From Mycolicibacter heraklionensis (GTDB taxonomy: Bacteria; Actinomycetota; Actinomycetes; Mycobacteriales; Mycobacteriaceae): a stretch of DNA of 64,000 nt. Numbering within the stretch: the first letter of the stretch is position 1; each line of letters begins with the position of its first letter. Shown one piece after another: positions 1 to 8,556 of the stretch. The notes beneath the pieces were generated by a model. The model had not been told where the DNA came from. It saw nothing but the letters and a program-made list of their open reading frames with translations, and searched no databases. The stretch lies in assembly GCF_001021505.1 (NCBI RefSeq), contig NZ_LDPO01000019.1, positions 28,969-92,968 of the forward strand, read 5' to 3'. The translations under genes and the position numbers were made by a program.

Positions 1-262
1 TCCCCGCCAGCTCCTGTACCCCGGCGCGGGACAGGCAGCCGTCGATGCGGGCCGGTGACGGTGACAGCTTGCCGAACGCCGCCCGCAGCAGGCCGGGCCG
101 GGAGAAGAAGCCGTCGGTCATCAGCGCCGACGACCCGTCGTCAACCAGCAGTGTGGAGACCCCGAGCCAGGTCACCGACAGCGGCGCGCCCGGCGCCGCG
201 GAGGGTACGTCGAACCGGTCGGTGTACCGGCCGATGTCGGGGCGGCCGAGCTTGAGACGCAT
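1..262 (-). CDS. MBL-fold metallo-hydrolase, N-terminal part (runs off the window start)
   Basis: On the minus strand an ATG at 262-260 opens a frame of about 87 codons that stays open to base 1. It begins MRLKLGRPDIGRYTDRF and contains the stretch VTWLGVSTLLVDDGSSALM followed by TDGFFSRP. This resembles the first beta-strands of metallo-beta-lactamase-fold hydrolases (a T-x-LG-x-S/T core followed by the 'TDGFFSRP' loop of actinobacterial members). The HxHxDH metal motif would lie beyond the window, so enzyme activity cannot be judged. The start lies 4 nt after the TGA of the MFS gene, so the two are probably co-transcribed. Family assignment is moderately sure; substrate unknown. Confidence 0.6.
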   Translation of the reverse strand, partial: MRLKLGRPDIGRYTDRFDVPSAAPGAPLSVTWLGVSTLLVDDGSSALMTDGFFSRPGLLRAAFGKLSPSPARIDGCLSRAGVQELAG

Positions 263-266
263 CCGC

Positions 267-1532
267 TCAGGCTAACGGGGCGGCGGTGGCGCCCCTGATC
301 CTGGCTGTCTCGGGCATCGCGGTCAGGTAGAGCACGAAACCCGCGCCGGCCACCGCTGCCAGGGCGATGAACGCCGTGTCGTAGCCGGCGGCCGAGACGA
401 TATGGCCGGCGATGAAGTTCGACAAAGCGGCGCCGACACCGCAGGCCGCGGTGATGGCCCCCAGGCTGACGTTGAAGCGGCCGGTGCCGTGCGTGACATC
501 CTGCACCACCAGCGGGAACAGTGCACCGAAGATCCCCGCTCCCACCCCGTCGAGCAACTGCACCCCGACCAGCCAGTAGGAGTTGTCCCAGACCGGGTAG
601 AGCAGCCCCCGGATGGTCAGCACCGCGAACCCCACCAGGAAGATCGGTTTGCGACCCCAGACATCGGCTTTGGAGCCGGTCAGATAGGCCACCGGCACCA
701 TCACCAGCTGGGCGGCCACGATGCACGCCGCCATCAGAGCGGTGCCGACCTCGGTGTTGACCAGAGCCAGTTCCTGGCCGACCAACGGCAGCATCGCCGC
801 GTTGGCGAAGTGGAACGTCACCACGGTCGCGCCGAACACCAGCAGTTGCCGGTTGCGCAGCAGCACCGCGAATCCCGATGGCTGCGGATGGGGCTCGCCG
901 GCCAGATGATCCATGCCCCGGGCGACGTCGTGATCGATCGCGGACTCGGGGACGCGCAGCGTCGCCACCACGCTCAGCGCAGCCATGGCGGCCAGCATCC
1001 AGAACACCACGACCGGGCCGTAGAAGTAGGCGAGGCCGCCGGTGGCGGCCGCGGTCGCGGCATTGCCGGCGTGGTTGAACGATTCGTTGCGGCCGAGCCG
1101 TTTTGCGAACATACGTGGACCGACCACACCGAGGGTGATCGCGGCCAGCGCCGGCGCGAACACCGAAGCCGCGATTCCGGTCAGCAACTGCAACGCGGCG
1201 ACGCTGTAGAAGCCGGGGAACAGCGGCATCGCCAATGCCGCCGCGGTGACCGCCAGCGCACCGACAACGAGCAGTGCGCGTTTGGCGGTGGTTCGGTCGA
1301 CCAGGGCACCCATCGGGGTCTGCGCCACGACCGCGGCGATCCCGCCGATCGCCATCACGAGGCCGATCGACGCCTGGTCCCAATGGTGGGTCACCAGCAG
1401 GTAGACCGACAGATAGGGGCCCAGCCCGTCGCGCACGTCGGCCAGGGTGAAGTTCAACAGGTCCAGCGCGTGCGCCAGCCGGCGCGGAATCGGATCCGCG
1501 ACCGGTTCTGAATCTGGTGAACCGGCGCGCAT
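267..1532 (-). CDS. MFS transporter
   Basis: A 421-residue integral membrane protein of the major facilitator superfamily. Hydrophobic segments alternate with short basic loops throughout. The first inter-helix loop carries the MFS signature in the form MGALVDRTTAKRALL (G-x-x-x-D-R), and the second half has a matching loop, GSKADVWGRKPIF. The reading frame stays open upstream to 1667, but that stretch overlaps kstR. The ATG at 1532 lies 17 nt after the kstR stop with a GAAGAAG just before it, so I chose it. The gene is downstream of kstR and upstream of the MBL-fold gene in one direction, which suggests a small operon. The substrate cannot be told from sequence; a link to steroids is only suggested by position. 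Confidence 0.8.
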   Translation of the reverse strand: MRAGSPDSEPVADPIPRRLAHALDLLNFTLADVRDGLGPYLSVYLLVTHHWDQASIGLVMAIGGIAAVVAQTPMGALVDRTTAKRALLVVGALAVTAAALAMPLFPGFYSVAALQLLTGIAASVFAPALAAITLGVVGPRMFAKRLGRNESFNHAGNAATAAATGGLAYFYGPVVVFWMLAAMAALSVVATLRVPESAIDHDVARGMDHLAGEPHPQPSGFAVLLRNRQLLVFGATVVTFHFANAAMLPLVGQELALVNTEVGTALMAACIVAAQLVMVPVAYLTGSKADVWGRKPIFLVGFAVLTIRGLLYPVWDNSYWLVGVQLLDGVGAGIFGALFPLVVQDVTHGTGRFNVSLGAITAACGVGAALSNFIAGHIVSAAGYDTAFIALAAVAGAGFVLYLTAMPETARIRGATAAPLA

Positions 1533-1549
1533 CTTCTTCGAAACTGGGA

Positions 1550-2221
1550 CTAGACCTTGGGACTGTCGTCGTCGCCGATCAGCAACCGGACCGCCAGGTC
1601 CAGGCGGGTGCTGAAATCGGTGGCCGACGCCCGCCGGGTCAGCCAGGCGAGCAGGTTGGACAGCCACACATCCGAGATCACCCGGGAGATGTGGTACTGC
1701 TCCTCGGTCGGCTCGCCGTCGCTCATGGCCCCGGCGAACATCGAGTCGATCAATTTCTGGACATGGTCGACTTCGCCGGCCGCCGAGGCGTCGGCGAAGA
1801 CATAGGCCCGAGTCATGGCCTCGGTGAGCAGCGGGTTGCGCTGCATGGCGCGGTTGAGTTTGTTGACCACCAGGTTGAGCCGCTGGTGGCGAGTGGTGGC
1901 GGCGAACGTCGCCGGATCGGTCTTGGTGTCCACCCGCGCGATCTCCCGGCCCATCGCCGAGACCAGTAGGTGAACCTTCGAAGGGAAGTAGCGGTACAGG
2001 GTGCCGACGGCCACGTCCGCACGGTCGGCGACCGCACGCATCTGCACCGCGTCGTAGCCTCCCTTGGAGGCGATCGCCAGCGTTGCGTCGAGGATGCGCT
2101 TGCGGCGTTCGCGTTGCGCTTCGGAGCCCAGGTCGGATTCAGTCAGCACAGCGACGTTGACCACCTCGCGCGGTTGGCTGGCCGACCCGCGGCCCGCGGT
2201 GCCCTCAGCTGGTGACGTCAT
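1550..2221 (-). CDS. kstR: KstR, TetR-family repressor of cholesterol catabolism
   Basis: A 223-residue TetR-family regulator closely matching M. tuberculosis KstR (Rv3574). The HTH region contains DAVQMRAVADRADVAVGTL followed by YRYFPSK, and the ligand-binding half keeps RNPLLTEAMTRAYVFADASA. KstR represses genes for uptake, side-chain removal and ring A/B degradation of cholesterol and is released by CoA thioesters of steroid intermediates. The frame is open to 2326, but the ATG at 2221 has GGAGGGAG about 12 nt upstream and gives the family's usual length. It is divergent from fadE34, with the operator at 2362-2375 between them, as in M. tuberculosis, so it probably represses itself as well. 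Confidence 0.95.
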   Translation of the reverse strand: MTSPAEGTAGRGSASQPREVVNVAVLTESDLGSEAQRERRKRILDATLAIASKGGYDAVQMRAVADRADVAVGTLYRYFPSKVHLLVSAMGREIARVDTKTDPATFAATTRHQRLNLVVNKLNRAMQRNPLLTEAMTRAYVFADASAAGEVDHVQKLIDSMFAGAMSDGEPTEEQYHISRVISDVWLSNLLAWLTRRASATDFSTRLDLAVRLLIGDDDSPKV

Positions 2222-2361
2222 GTGCTGCGCGGCTCCCTCCGTCGATCTGCTGGCCCATAACGATACGCACCGCGGTGTCGAGTTTCCGTACTCCCGACGC
2301 CGGCCGGACCCAACGTGTCCAGCCACAACGGTTCGACTTGACGCTCGGACGCTGGCACCAT

Positions 2362-2375
2362 TAGAACACGTTCTA
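2362..2375. promoter_or_regulatory. KstR operator in the kstR-fadE34 divergent promoter
   Basis: TAGAACACGTTCTA fits the KstR consensus TNNAACNNGTTNNA exactly and is a perfect inverted repeat except for its central two bases. It lies 65 nt before the fadE34 start and 140 nt before the kstR start. It is the expected site for KstR control of both genes. Confidence 0.9.
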
Positions 2376-2439
2376 GTGGTTGGTGGGGGCGTTCGTGACC
2401 CGCCTCTCCCAAGCCCATCTCGACACCGAGGAGCCCAGC

Positions 2440-4578
2440 GTGTCCGTGACCACCACCGACGAACAGCTCGCTGCCCGCGAGCTGGTCCGCGACTGGGCCG
2501 CCGCCGCGGGCACCACCGAGGCGATTCGTGCCGCGGAATTGGGCGAAACCGATTCCTGGCGAGCCGTTTTCGCGCGCCTGGCCGAGCTGGGCCTGTTCGG
2601 GGTGGCGGTGCCCGAGGAGTCCGGCGGGGCCGGCGGGCGTCTCGAGGATCTCTGCGCGATGGTCGACGAGGCCGCCAAGGCCCTGGTCCCCGGGCCGGTG
2701 GCGACCACCGCGCTGGCCACCCTGGTGGTCACCGATCCGGCGCTGGCCGAAGCCCTGGCCGCCGGCGAACGGGTGGCCGGGGTGGTGACCGACCCGTCCG
2801 CGGCGAACGTGAGTTTCGATGCCGCGGCCGGCCAGGCCACCGGCACCGCGGATCGGGTGCTCGGCGCCACCACCGACGGGCTGCTGCTGCTGCCGGCCGG
2901 CCAGGACGGCCAGGCTTGGATCCTGGTGGACGCCCGCGCGGACGGGGTGGTGGTCGAGCCGCTGGCTGCCACCGACTTCTCCCGGCCACTGGCCAAGGTG
3001 ACGCTGTCGGCAGCCCCGGCCGTGCCGCTGGAGGCCGGCAGCCGGGTGGAGAACCTGGTGGTCACGGTGCTGGCCGCCGAGGCCGCCGGGGTGGCCCGCT
3101 GGGCGTTGGACACCGCCGTCGAATACGCCAAGGTGCGTGAACAGTTCGGCAAGCCGATCGGCAGCTTCCAGGCCGTCAAGCACCTGTGTGCGGAGATGCT
3201 GTGCCGGGCCGACCAGGCCGCGGTGGCCGCCAGCGATGTGGCGCGCGCCGCAGCCGACCCCGATGACCAGCAGTTCGCGATTGCGGCCGCGGTGGCCGCC
3301 GCCATCTGTATCGACGCTGCCAAGGCCAATGCCAAGGACTGCATCCAGGTCCTCGGCGGCATCGGCATCACCTGGGAGCACGACGCGCACCTGTACCTGC
3401 GCCGGGCATACGGCATCGGGCAGGCACTGGGCGGGCCCGAGCGCTGGCTGCGCCGCACCGCCGCACTGACCCGCGACGGCCTGCGGCGCCGGCTGGAGGT
3501 CGACCTCGGCTCGGACGATGTGGCCACCGACGTCCGGCCCGAGATCGCTGCGGAGGTGGCCCGCATTGCGGCGTTGCCGACCGATCAGCGTCAGGTGGCG
3601 CTGGCCGAATCGGGTCTGCTGGCACCGCACTGGCCGGCGCCCTACGGACGCGCGGCCGGCCCCGCCGAGCAGCTGGTGATCGACCAGGAACTCGCCGCGG
3701 CCGGCGTCGGACGTCCCGACCTGGTGGTCGGCTGGTGGGCGGCCCCGACGATTCTCGAGCACGGCACGCCCGAGCAGATCGAGCGCTTCATCCCGGCCAC
3801 CCTGACCGGTGAGGTGTTCTGGTGCCAGTTGTTCTCCGAGCCGGGCGCCGGCTCAGACCTGGCGGCGCTGCGCACCAAGGCGGTGAAGGTCGACGGCGGC
3901 TGGCGGTTGACCGGTCAGAAGGTCTGGACGTCGCGAGCCCACGACTCGCAGTGGGGCGTCTGCCTGGCCAGAACCGATCCCGACGCGCCCAAACATAAAG
4001 GCATCACCTACTTCCTGGTCGATATGGCCGCCGAGGGCATCGACATCCGGCCGCTGCGGGAGATCACCGGCGAGGCCCTGTTCAACGAGGTCTTCCTCGA
4101 CGACGTATTCGTCCCCGACGAGCAGGTGGTCGGCGGCGTCAACGACGGCTGGCGGCTGGCCCGCACCACCCTGGCCAACGAGCGCGTCGCGATCGCCGGC
4201 GGCACCGCGCTGGGCAACCCGATGGAGGAGCTGCTCAAGACCCTGGCGGATCGGGAGCCCGACACCGCCACCGCCGAGCGGCTGGCCCGGTTGATCATCG
4301 CCGCGCAGGCGGGTTCGCTGCTGGATCAACGCATCGCCCAGCTTGCGGTCGGCGGCCAAGACCCCGGCTCGGAGTCTTCGGTGCGCAAGCTGATCGGGGT
4401 GCGCTATCGCCAGGAGCTGGCCGAGTTCCGGATGGACGTGGCCGACGGGGCCGGCGCGGTGGCCGGGCGCGAGGTGCACGACTTCCTCAACACCCGGTGC
4501 CTGTCGATCGCCGGTGGCACCGAGCAGATCCTGTTGACGCTGGCCGCCGAGCGGCTGCTGGGGCTGCCGCGCGGGTAG
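2440..4578 (+). CDS. fadE34: FadE34, two-domain acyl-CoA dehydrogenase of steroid side-chain degradation
   Basis: A 712-residue protein with two acyl-CoA dehydrogenase domains in tandem (about 1-350 and 355-712), the layout of M. tuberculosis FadE34/ChsE3 (Rv3573c, about 711 residues). The first half has EYAKVREQFGKPIGSFQAVK; the second has QLFSEPGAGSDLAALRTKAV and ends RCLSIAGGTEQILL near the C-terminus. FadE34 introduces a double bond into CoA-activated steroid side chains. The frame is open to 2380, but the GTG at 2440 has GAGGAG six bases upstream and matches the family N-terminus, so it is preferred. It sits directly behind the KstR operator. In M. tuberculosis the next genes are Rv3572 and kshB; here the glucan island intervenes. 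Confidence 0.93.
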   Translation: MSVTTTDEQLAARELVRDWAAAAGTTEAIRAAELGETDSWRAVFARLAELGLFGVAVPEESGGAGGRLEDLCAMVDEAAKALVPGPVATTALATLVVTDPALAEALAAGERVAGVVTDPSAANVSFDAAAGQATGTADRVLGATTDGLLLLPAGQDGQAWILVDARADGVVVEPLAATDFSRPLAKVTLSAAPAVPLEAGSRVENLVVTVLAAEAAGVARWALDTAVEYAKVREQFGKPIGSFQAVKHLCAEMLCRADQAAVAASDVARAAADPDDQQFAIAAAVAAAICIDAAKANAKDCIQVLGGIGITWEHDAHLYLRRAYGIGQALGGPERWLRRTAALTRDGLRRRLEVDLGSDDVATDVRPEIAAEVARIAALPTDQRQVALAESGLLAPHWPAPYGRAAGPAEQLVIDQELAAAGVGRPDLVVGWWAAPTILEHGTPEQIERFIPATLTGEVFWCQLFSEPGAGSDLAALRTKAVKVDGGWRLTGQKVWTSRAHDSQWGVCLARTDPDAPKHKGITYFLVDMAAEGIDIRPLREITGEALFNEVFLDDVFVPDEQVVGGVNDGWRLARTTLANERVAIAGGTALGNPMEELLKTLADREPDTATAERLARLIIAAQAGSLLDQRIAQLAVGGQDPGSESSVRKLIGVRYRQELAEFRMDVADGAGAVAGREVHDFLNTRCLSIAGGTEQILLTLAAERLLGLPRG

Positions 4579-4669
4579 CTCACCGCTGTCGCGCTGGCCG
4601 TCGGTCGCGTAGCTTTCCGTCACCGCGGGTACCCACTGTCGGAATCGCAGCCGACGAACGGAGTACTGG

Positions 4670-4963
4670 GTGCCGGGCCGAATCGAGGTCGATGGCGTTA
4701 CGCCGGTTGTGTCCTGCGGCAGGCACCCCGCCCCGCAGCAACTGCGCACGCTGCGATTCCACTCGATCGACAACGACGCGCTGTTGGCCTACAGCAAATT
4801 CGATCCGGCCAGCGGTGACACGGTGCTGGGCATGGCGGCCTGCGAGCGGTTCGGGGTGCGTGACGAGAGCGGGGAGGAGTACCAATGGGGGCAGGACAAT
4901 TACGTGCGACTCGACCCGGTGATGAGCGCGCAAGCGCGAACCGAGCAACTGCATCGGAGGTGA
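4670..4963 (+). pseudogene. glgE: Remnant of glgE (maltosyltransferase) with large internal deletions
   Basis: A 97-codon open frame that is two ends of GlgE joined together. Residues 1-21 (VPGRIEVDGVTPVVSCGRHP) match the GlgE N-terminus; even the preceding codons read TEYW, as in intact GlgE before VPGR. Residues 22-80 (PQQLRTLRF, DNDALLAYSKFDPASGDTV, SGEEYQWGQDNYVRLDP) match the extreme C-terminus. GlgE is normally about 700 residues; the whole catalytic GH13 barrel is gone, and smaller gaps exist in the C-terminal part. All deletions happen to keep frame. GlgE extends alpha-glucan from maltose 1-phosphate. The last codons contain the GGAGGTGA ribosome-binding site of glgB 7 nt downstream, which may explain why this end survived. 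A catalytic role is impossible. Confidence 0.88.
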
Positions 4964-4970
4964 AGGCCCG

Positions 4971-7181
4971 ATGACACGAAGCAAACACCAGGCCGGTGGG
5001 CTGGCCGTGAACCTCGAAGATGTCGACCGGCTGATGTCCGGCGTGCACTACGACCCGCACGCGATCCTCGGCGCCCACGACGACGGTGAACACACCGTGA
5101 TCCGAACGCTGCGCCCCGGTGCGCACGCGGTGGCGGTCTTGGTCGGCGGTGACCGGATCCCGATGCAACACCTGGGCGATGGGCTGTTCTCCGCGACGCT
5201 GCCGTTCGCCGACCTGATCGACTATCGGCTGCAGATCGACTATCCGGGCGCCGCGGAGCCGCTGGTGGTGGCGGACGGGTATCGCTTTCTGCCGACGCTG
5301 GGCGAGATCGACCTGCACCTGTTCGCCGAGGGGCGACACGAACGGCTGTGGGAGGTGCTTGGCGCCCATCCCCGCACGTTCACCACCCCAGACGGGGCGG
5401 TGACAGGGGTGTCGTTCGCGGTATGGGCGCCCAACGCCAAGGGAATCGGCCTGATCAGTGACATCACCGGTTGGGACGGCATCGGAGCGCCCATGCGGGC
5501 GCTGGGTTCTTCCGGTGTGTGGGAACTGTTCTGGCCGGACTTTCCGGTCGACGGGCTGTACAAGTTTCGGGTCCACGGCGCAGACGATGTCGTCACCGAG
5601 CGGGCCGACCCGATGGCGTTCGCCGCCGAAACCCCGCCGCACACCGCGTCGCGCGTGACTGCCAGTCGCTACACCTGGAGCGACAGCGACTGGATGAGCC
5701 GGCGAGCCACCGCCAACCCGGCGTTCGAGGCGATGAGCATCTACGAGGTCCATCTGGGGTCCTGGCGCCCTGGGCTGAGCTACCGGCAGCTTGCCGTGGA
5801 ATTGACGGACTACGTTGTGCAGCAGGGGTTCACCCACGTCGAACTGCTACCGGTCGCCGAGCACCCGTTCGGCGGGTCGTGGGGCTATCAGGTCACTTCG
5901 TACTACGCGCCGACCGCTCGCTTCGGCACGCCCGACGATTTCCGTGCGTTGGTCGACGCGCTGCACCATGCCGGCATCGGGGTGATTGTGGACTGGGTGC
6001 CGGCGCACTTCCCGAAAGACGCCTGGGCATTGGGCCGGTTCGACGGCACCCCGCTGTACGAGCACGCTGATCCGCACCGCGGCGAGCAACTCGACTGGGG
6101 CACCTACGTGTTCGACTTCGGCCGGCCCGAAGTGCGCAACTTTTTGGTGGCCAATGCGCTGTACTGGCTCCTCGAGTTCCACATCGACGGGCTACGGGTG
6201 GACGCTGTGGCCTCGATGCTCTACCTGGACTACTCGCGACCCGAGGGCGGCTGGACACCCAACGTCCACGGCGGTCGAGAGAACCTGGAGGCGGTGCAGT
6301 TCCTGCAGGAGATGAACGCAACCGCACATAAGTCGGCGCCCGGTATCGTCACCATAGCGGAGGAATCGACCTCGTGGCCCGGTGTTTCCAGGCCGACAAG
6401 CCTTGGCGGGCTGGGCTTTTCGATGAAGTGGAACATGGGCTGGATGCACGACACCCTGGCCTATCTCGGTCACGACCCGGTGCACCGCTCCTACCATCAC
6501 CACGAGATGACCTTCTCGATGCTCTATGCCTACAGCGAGAACTTCGTGCTGCCCATCAGCCATGACGAAGTGGTGCACGGCAAGGGCACGCTATGGAGCC
6601 GCATGCCCGGCGACGACCATGCCAAGGCGGCCGGGGTGCGCAGCCTGCTGGCCTACCAGTGGGCGCACCCCGGCAAGCAGCTGCTGTTCATGGGCCAGGA
6701 GTTCGGCCAGCGCGCGGAGTGGTCGCAGGAACGGGGGCTGGACTGGTTCCAGCTCGACGCATCCGGTGAACACGACGGATTCTCTGCCGGAATACAGTGC
6801 CTGGCACGCGATCTCAATGCCGTGTACCGCAGCCGCCCCGCGCTGTGGAGCCAAGACATCAACCCGGCCGGTTATTCCTGGATCGACGCCAACGACTCCG
6901 CCAACAATGTGCTGAGCTTTCTGCGTTACGCGGCGGACGGATCGGTGCTGGCGGCGGTGTTCAACTTCTCCGGTGTGGCGCACGCCGACTACCATCTGGG
7001 CCTGCCGTTCGCCGGCCGGTGGCGCGAGATACTCAACACCGATGCCGTCGACTACAAGGGCGGCGGCGCCGGCAATCTCGGTGGCGTGGACGCCGTCAAC
7101 GAGCCCCGTCACGGCCGTCCGGCCTCCGCCGTACTGGTGCTGCCCCCGCTGTCGGCGCTGTGGCTCGAACCTGCCCAGTGA
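4971..7181 (+). CDS. glgB: GlgB, 1,4-alpha-glucan branching enzyme
   Basis: A 736-residue GH13 branching enzyme of full family length. The N-terminal CBM48-like region (about 1-220) contains GVSFAVWAPNAKGIGLISD. The barrel carries the three catalytic signatures: GLRVDAVASML (nucleophile Asp near 410), VTIAEEST (acid Glu near 462) and LPISHDEVVHGKGTL (Asp near 531). It makes alpha-1,6 branches in glycogen and capsular glucan and is the last step of the GlgE pathway. ATG 4971 follows GGAGGTGA. In M. tuberculosis glgE-glgB are adjacent; the same pair is seen here but with glgE decayed. It converges on mak with 16 nt between the stops. Confidence 0.96.
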   Translation: MTRSKHQAGGLAVNLEDVDRLMSGVHYDPHAILGAHDDGEHTVIRTLRPGAHAVAVLVGGDRIPMQHLGDGLFSATLPFADLIDYRLQIDYPGAAEPLVVADGYRFLPTLGEIDLHLFAEGRHERLWEVLGAHPRTFTTPDGAVTGVSFAVWAPNAKGIGLISDITGWDGIGAPMRALGSSGVWELFWPDFPVDGLYKFRVHGADDVVTERADPMAFAAETPPHTASRVTASRYTWSDSDWMSRRATANPAFEAMSIYEVHLGSWRPGLSYRQLAVELTDYVVQQGFTHVELLPVAEHPFGGSWGYQVTSYYAPTARFGTPDDFRALVDALHHAGIGVIVDWVPAHFPKDAWALGRFDGTPLYEHADPHRGEQLDWGTYVFDFGRPEVRNFLVANALYWLLEFHIDGLRVDAVASMLYLDYSRPEGGWTPNVHGGRENLEAVQFLQEMNATAHKSAPGIVTIAEESTSWPGVSRPTSLGGLGFSMKWNMGWMHDTLAYLGHDPVHRSYHHHEMTFSMLYAYSENFVLPISHDEVVHGKGTLWSRMPGDDHAKAAGVRSLLAYQWAHPGKQLLFMGQEFGQRAEWSQERGLDWFQLDASGEHDGFSAGIQCLARDLNAVYRSRPALWSQDINPAGYSWIDANDSANNVLSFLRYAADGSVLAAVFNFSGVAHADYHLGLPFAGRWREILNTDAVDYKGGGAGNLGGVDAVNEPRHGRPASAVLVLPPLSALWLEPAQ

Positions 7182-7197
7182 TGGCTGCGACGCGGTG

Positions 7198-8556
7198 TCA
7201 GGCGGCGGTCAGCCGAGTCAGCGCCCGCAGCGGAATGGGCAGCCAGGCCGGCCGGTGGCGGGCCTCGTAGCCGGCCTCATAGACCGCCTTGTCCACTTCG
7301 TAGGCGGCCAGTAACGCGGCGCTCTCACGCGGGTCGGCGCCAGATTCGGCCCCATAGCCCTCACAGAAGGCGCTGCGGCAGCGGTCCAGCCACTCGCGGG
7401 CGCGGGTGGCCAGTTGCCGGTCGTGGCCATCACGCGACACGTCGGCCAGTTTCCCGTACGCGGCGTACTCGTAGGACCGCAGCACCCCCGCGACATCTCG
7501 CAGCGGCGAGTCCGGCCTCCGACGCTCCGACAACGGCGCGCCGGGCTCGCCTTCGAAATCGATCAGCAGCCACCCGTTCGGGGTACGCAGCACCTGACCC
7601 AGATGCAAGTCGCCGTGGACTCGCTGCACCGTGATCTTCTCGTCGGCCAGCGCCGCGAATCGTTGTTCGATCGCAGCCATGTGGGGGCGCAGCTCGGGCA
7701 CCGTCTCCGCCGTCGCCGCCAGCCGCGACAGCAGCGTCTGCGCCGGGAAGACCGACTCCGACGTCCCCAGGCTTTCGGCGAGTGTCCGGTGCACCGACGC
7801 GACAGCCTCACCGAGCCGGTACGACTCGCCGGCGAAGTCGCCGCCTACTTCGTAGGCGTACAGGTCGGCTTCGGCGAACAGATCGCGCACACTCGCGGTC
7901 GCCATCGCCCAGCCTTCGGCGGAGTTCATCGCGTATTCGCTGACCATGCCCAGTGCGTAGGTGAGCACGCCGGAGTCGCCCGGTAACTCGATCCGGTAGG
8001 AGCCCAACAGCCGCGGCACGTGGGGGTTGGCGGCCCGGCCCAGCGCCGCGTTGAGCTCGATGTCCGGATTGATGCCGTCTCTGGGTCGCCGGAACACCTT
8101 GAGGACCACTTTCTCCTCGACGATGACGCTGGTGTTGCTCTGCTCGGCTTCCGATACGCGAGAGTCGGCCCGGACCGGCAGCGCTGCCCCCGGCTCCGGT
8201 GCGAACGTGACGTCGCCCCGCTGGGCCGACGAATCGATCAGTGACAACAAGACTCGGGTGGTCGCGGCGTCATACAGCGCGTCATAGGCGGTGTGGCCCG
8301 CATGGGTTCCGATCATCGCGATCTGGGCGTATTCCGGCGCCAGGTCCACGTCCCAGGCGACTATCACCTGGTAGCGATCGGCGGTGCCGTCGGTGTAGCC
8401 GACATCGATCAGCACCAGCTGCAGCCCGTCACCCAGCTCCTGCACCACAACGGAATCTGCGTTCCTCAGTTGCCGATTCCGTCCCGCGTACCAGCGTCGG
8501 GTCGGTAGCCATTCCGCCCACGGCAGGCCCGCTGGTTCGCCGGTGCCACCAGTCAT
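7198..8556 (-). CDS. mak: Mak (Pep2), maltokinase
   Basis: A 452-residue maltokinase that uses ATP to make maltose 1-phosphate, the GlgE donor. The kinase-like C-lobe has VHGDLHLGQVL (catalytic Asp loop) and LLIDFEGEP (metal-binding loop); the N-terminal region begins MTGGTGEPAGLPWAEWLPTR as in mycobacterial Mak. The frame is open to 8754, but ATG 8556 overlaps the treS stop as ATGA, preceded by GGAGGACA, and gives the standard length, so the start is secure. It is last in the malQ-treS-mak operon. The gene looks intact even though the adjacent glgE is not, which raises the question of what consumes its product. Confidence 0.93.
   Translation of the reverse strand: MTGGTGEPAGLPWAEWLPTRRWYAGRNRQLRNADSVVVQELGDGLQLVLIDVGYTDGTADRYQVIVAWDVDLAPEYAQIAMIGTHAGHTAYDALYDAATTRVLLSLIDSSAQRGDVTFAPEPGAALPVRADSRVSEAEQSNTSVIVEEKVVLKVFRRPRDGINPDIELNAALGRAANPHVPRLLGSYRIELPGDSGVLTYALGMVSEYAMNSAEGWAMATASVRDLFAEADLYAYEVGGDFAGESYRLGEAVASVHRTLAESLGTSESVFPAQTLLSRLAATAETVPELRPHMAAIEQRFAALADEKITVQRVHGDLHLGQVLRTPNGWLLIDFEGEPGAPLSERRRPDSPLRDVAGVLRSYEYAAYGKLADVSRDGHDRQLATRAREWLDRCRSAFCEGYGAESGADPRESAALLAAYEVDKAVYEAGYEARHRPAWLPIPLRALTRLTAA

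Noticed and set aside
2218..3762. Minus-strand frame of 514 codons opposite fadE34
   Set aside because: Composition is the usual Gly/His/Arg-rich shadow of a GC-rich gene, and fadE34 on the plus strand is clear.
4670..4963. Treating the 97-codon frame as a novel small protein
   Set aside because: Both ends match GlgE and the catalytic middle is missing; a relic explains it fully.
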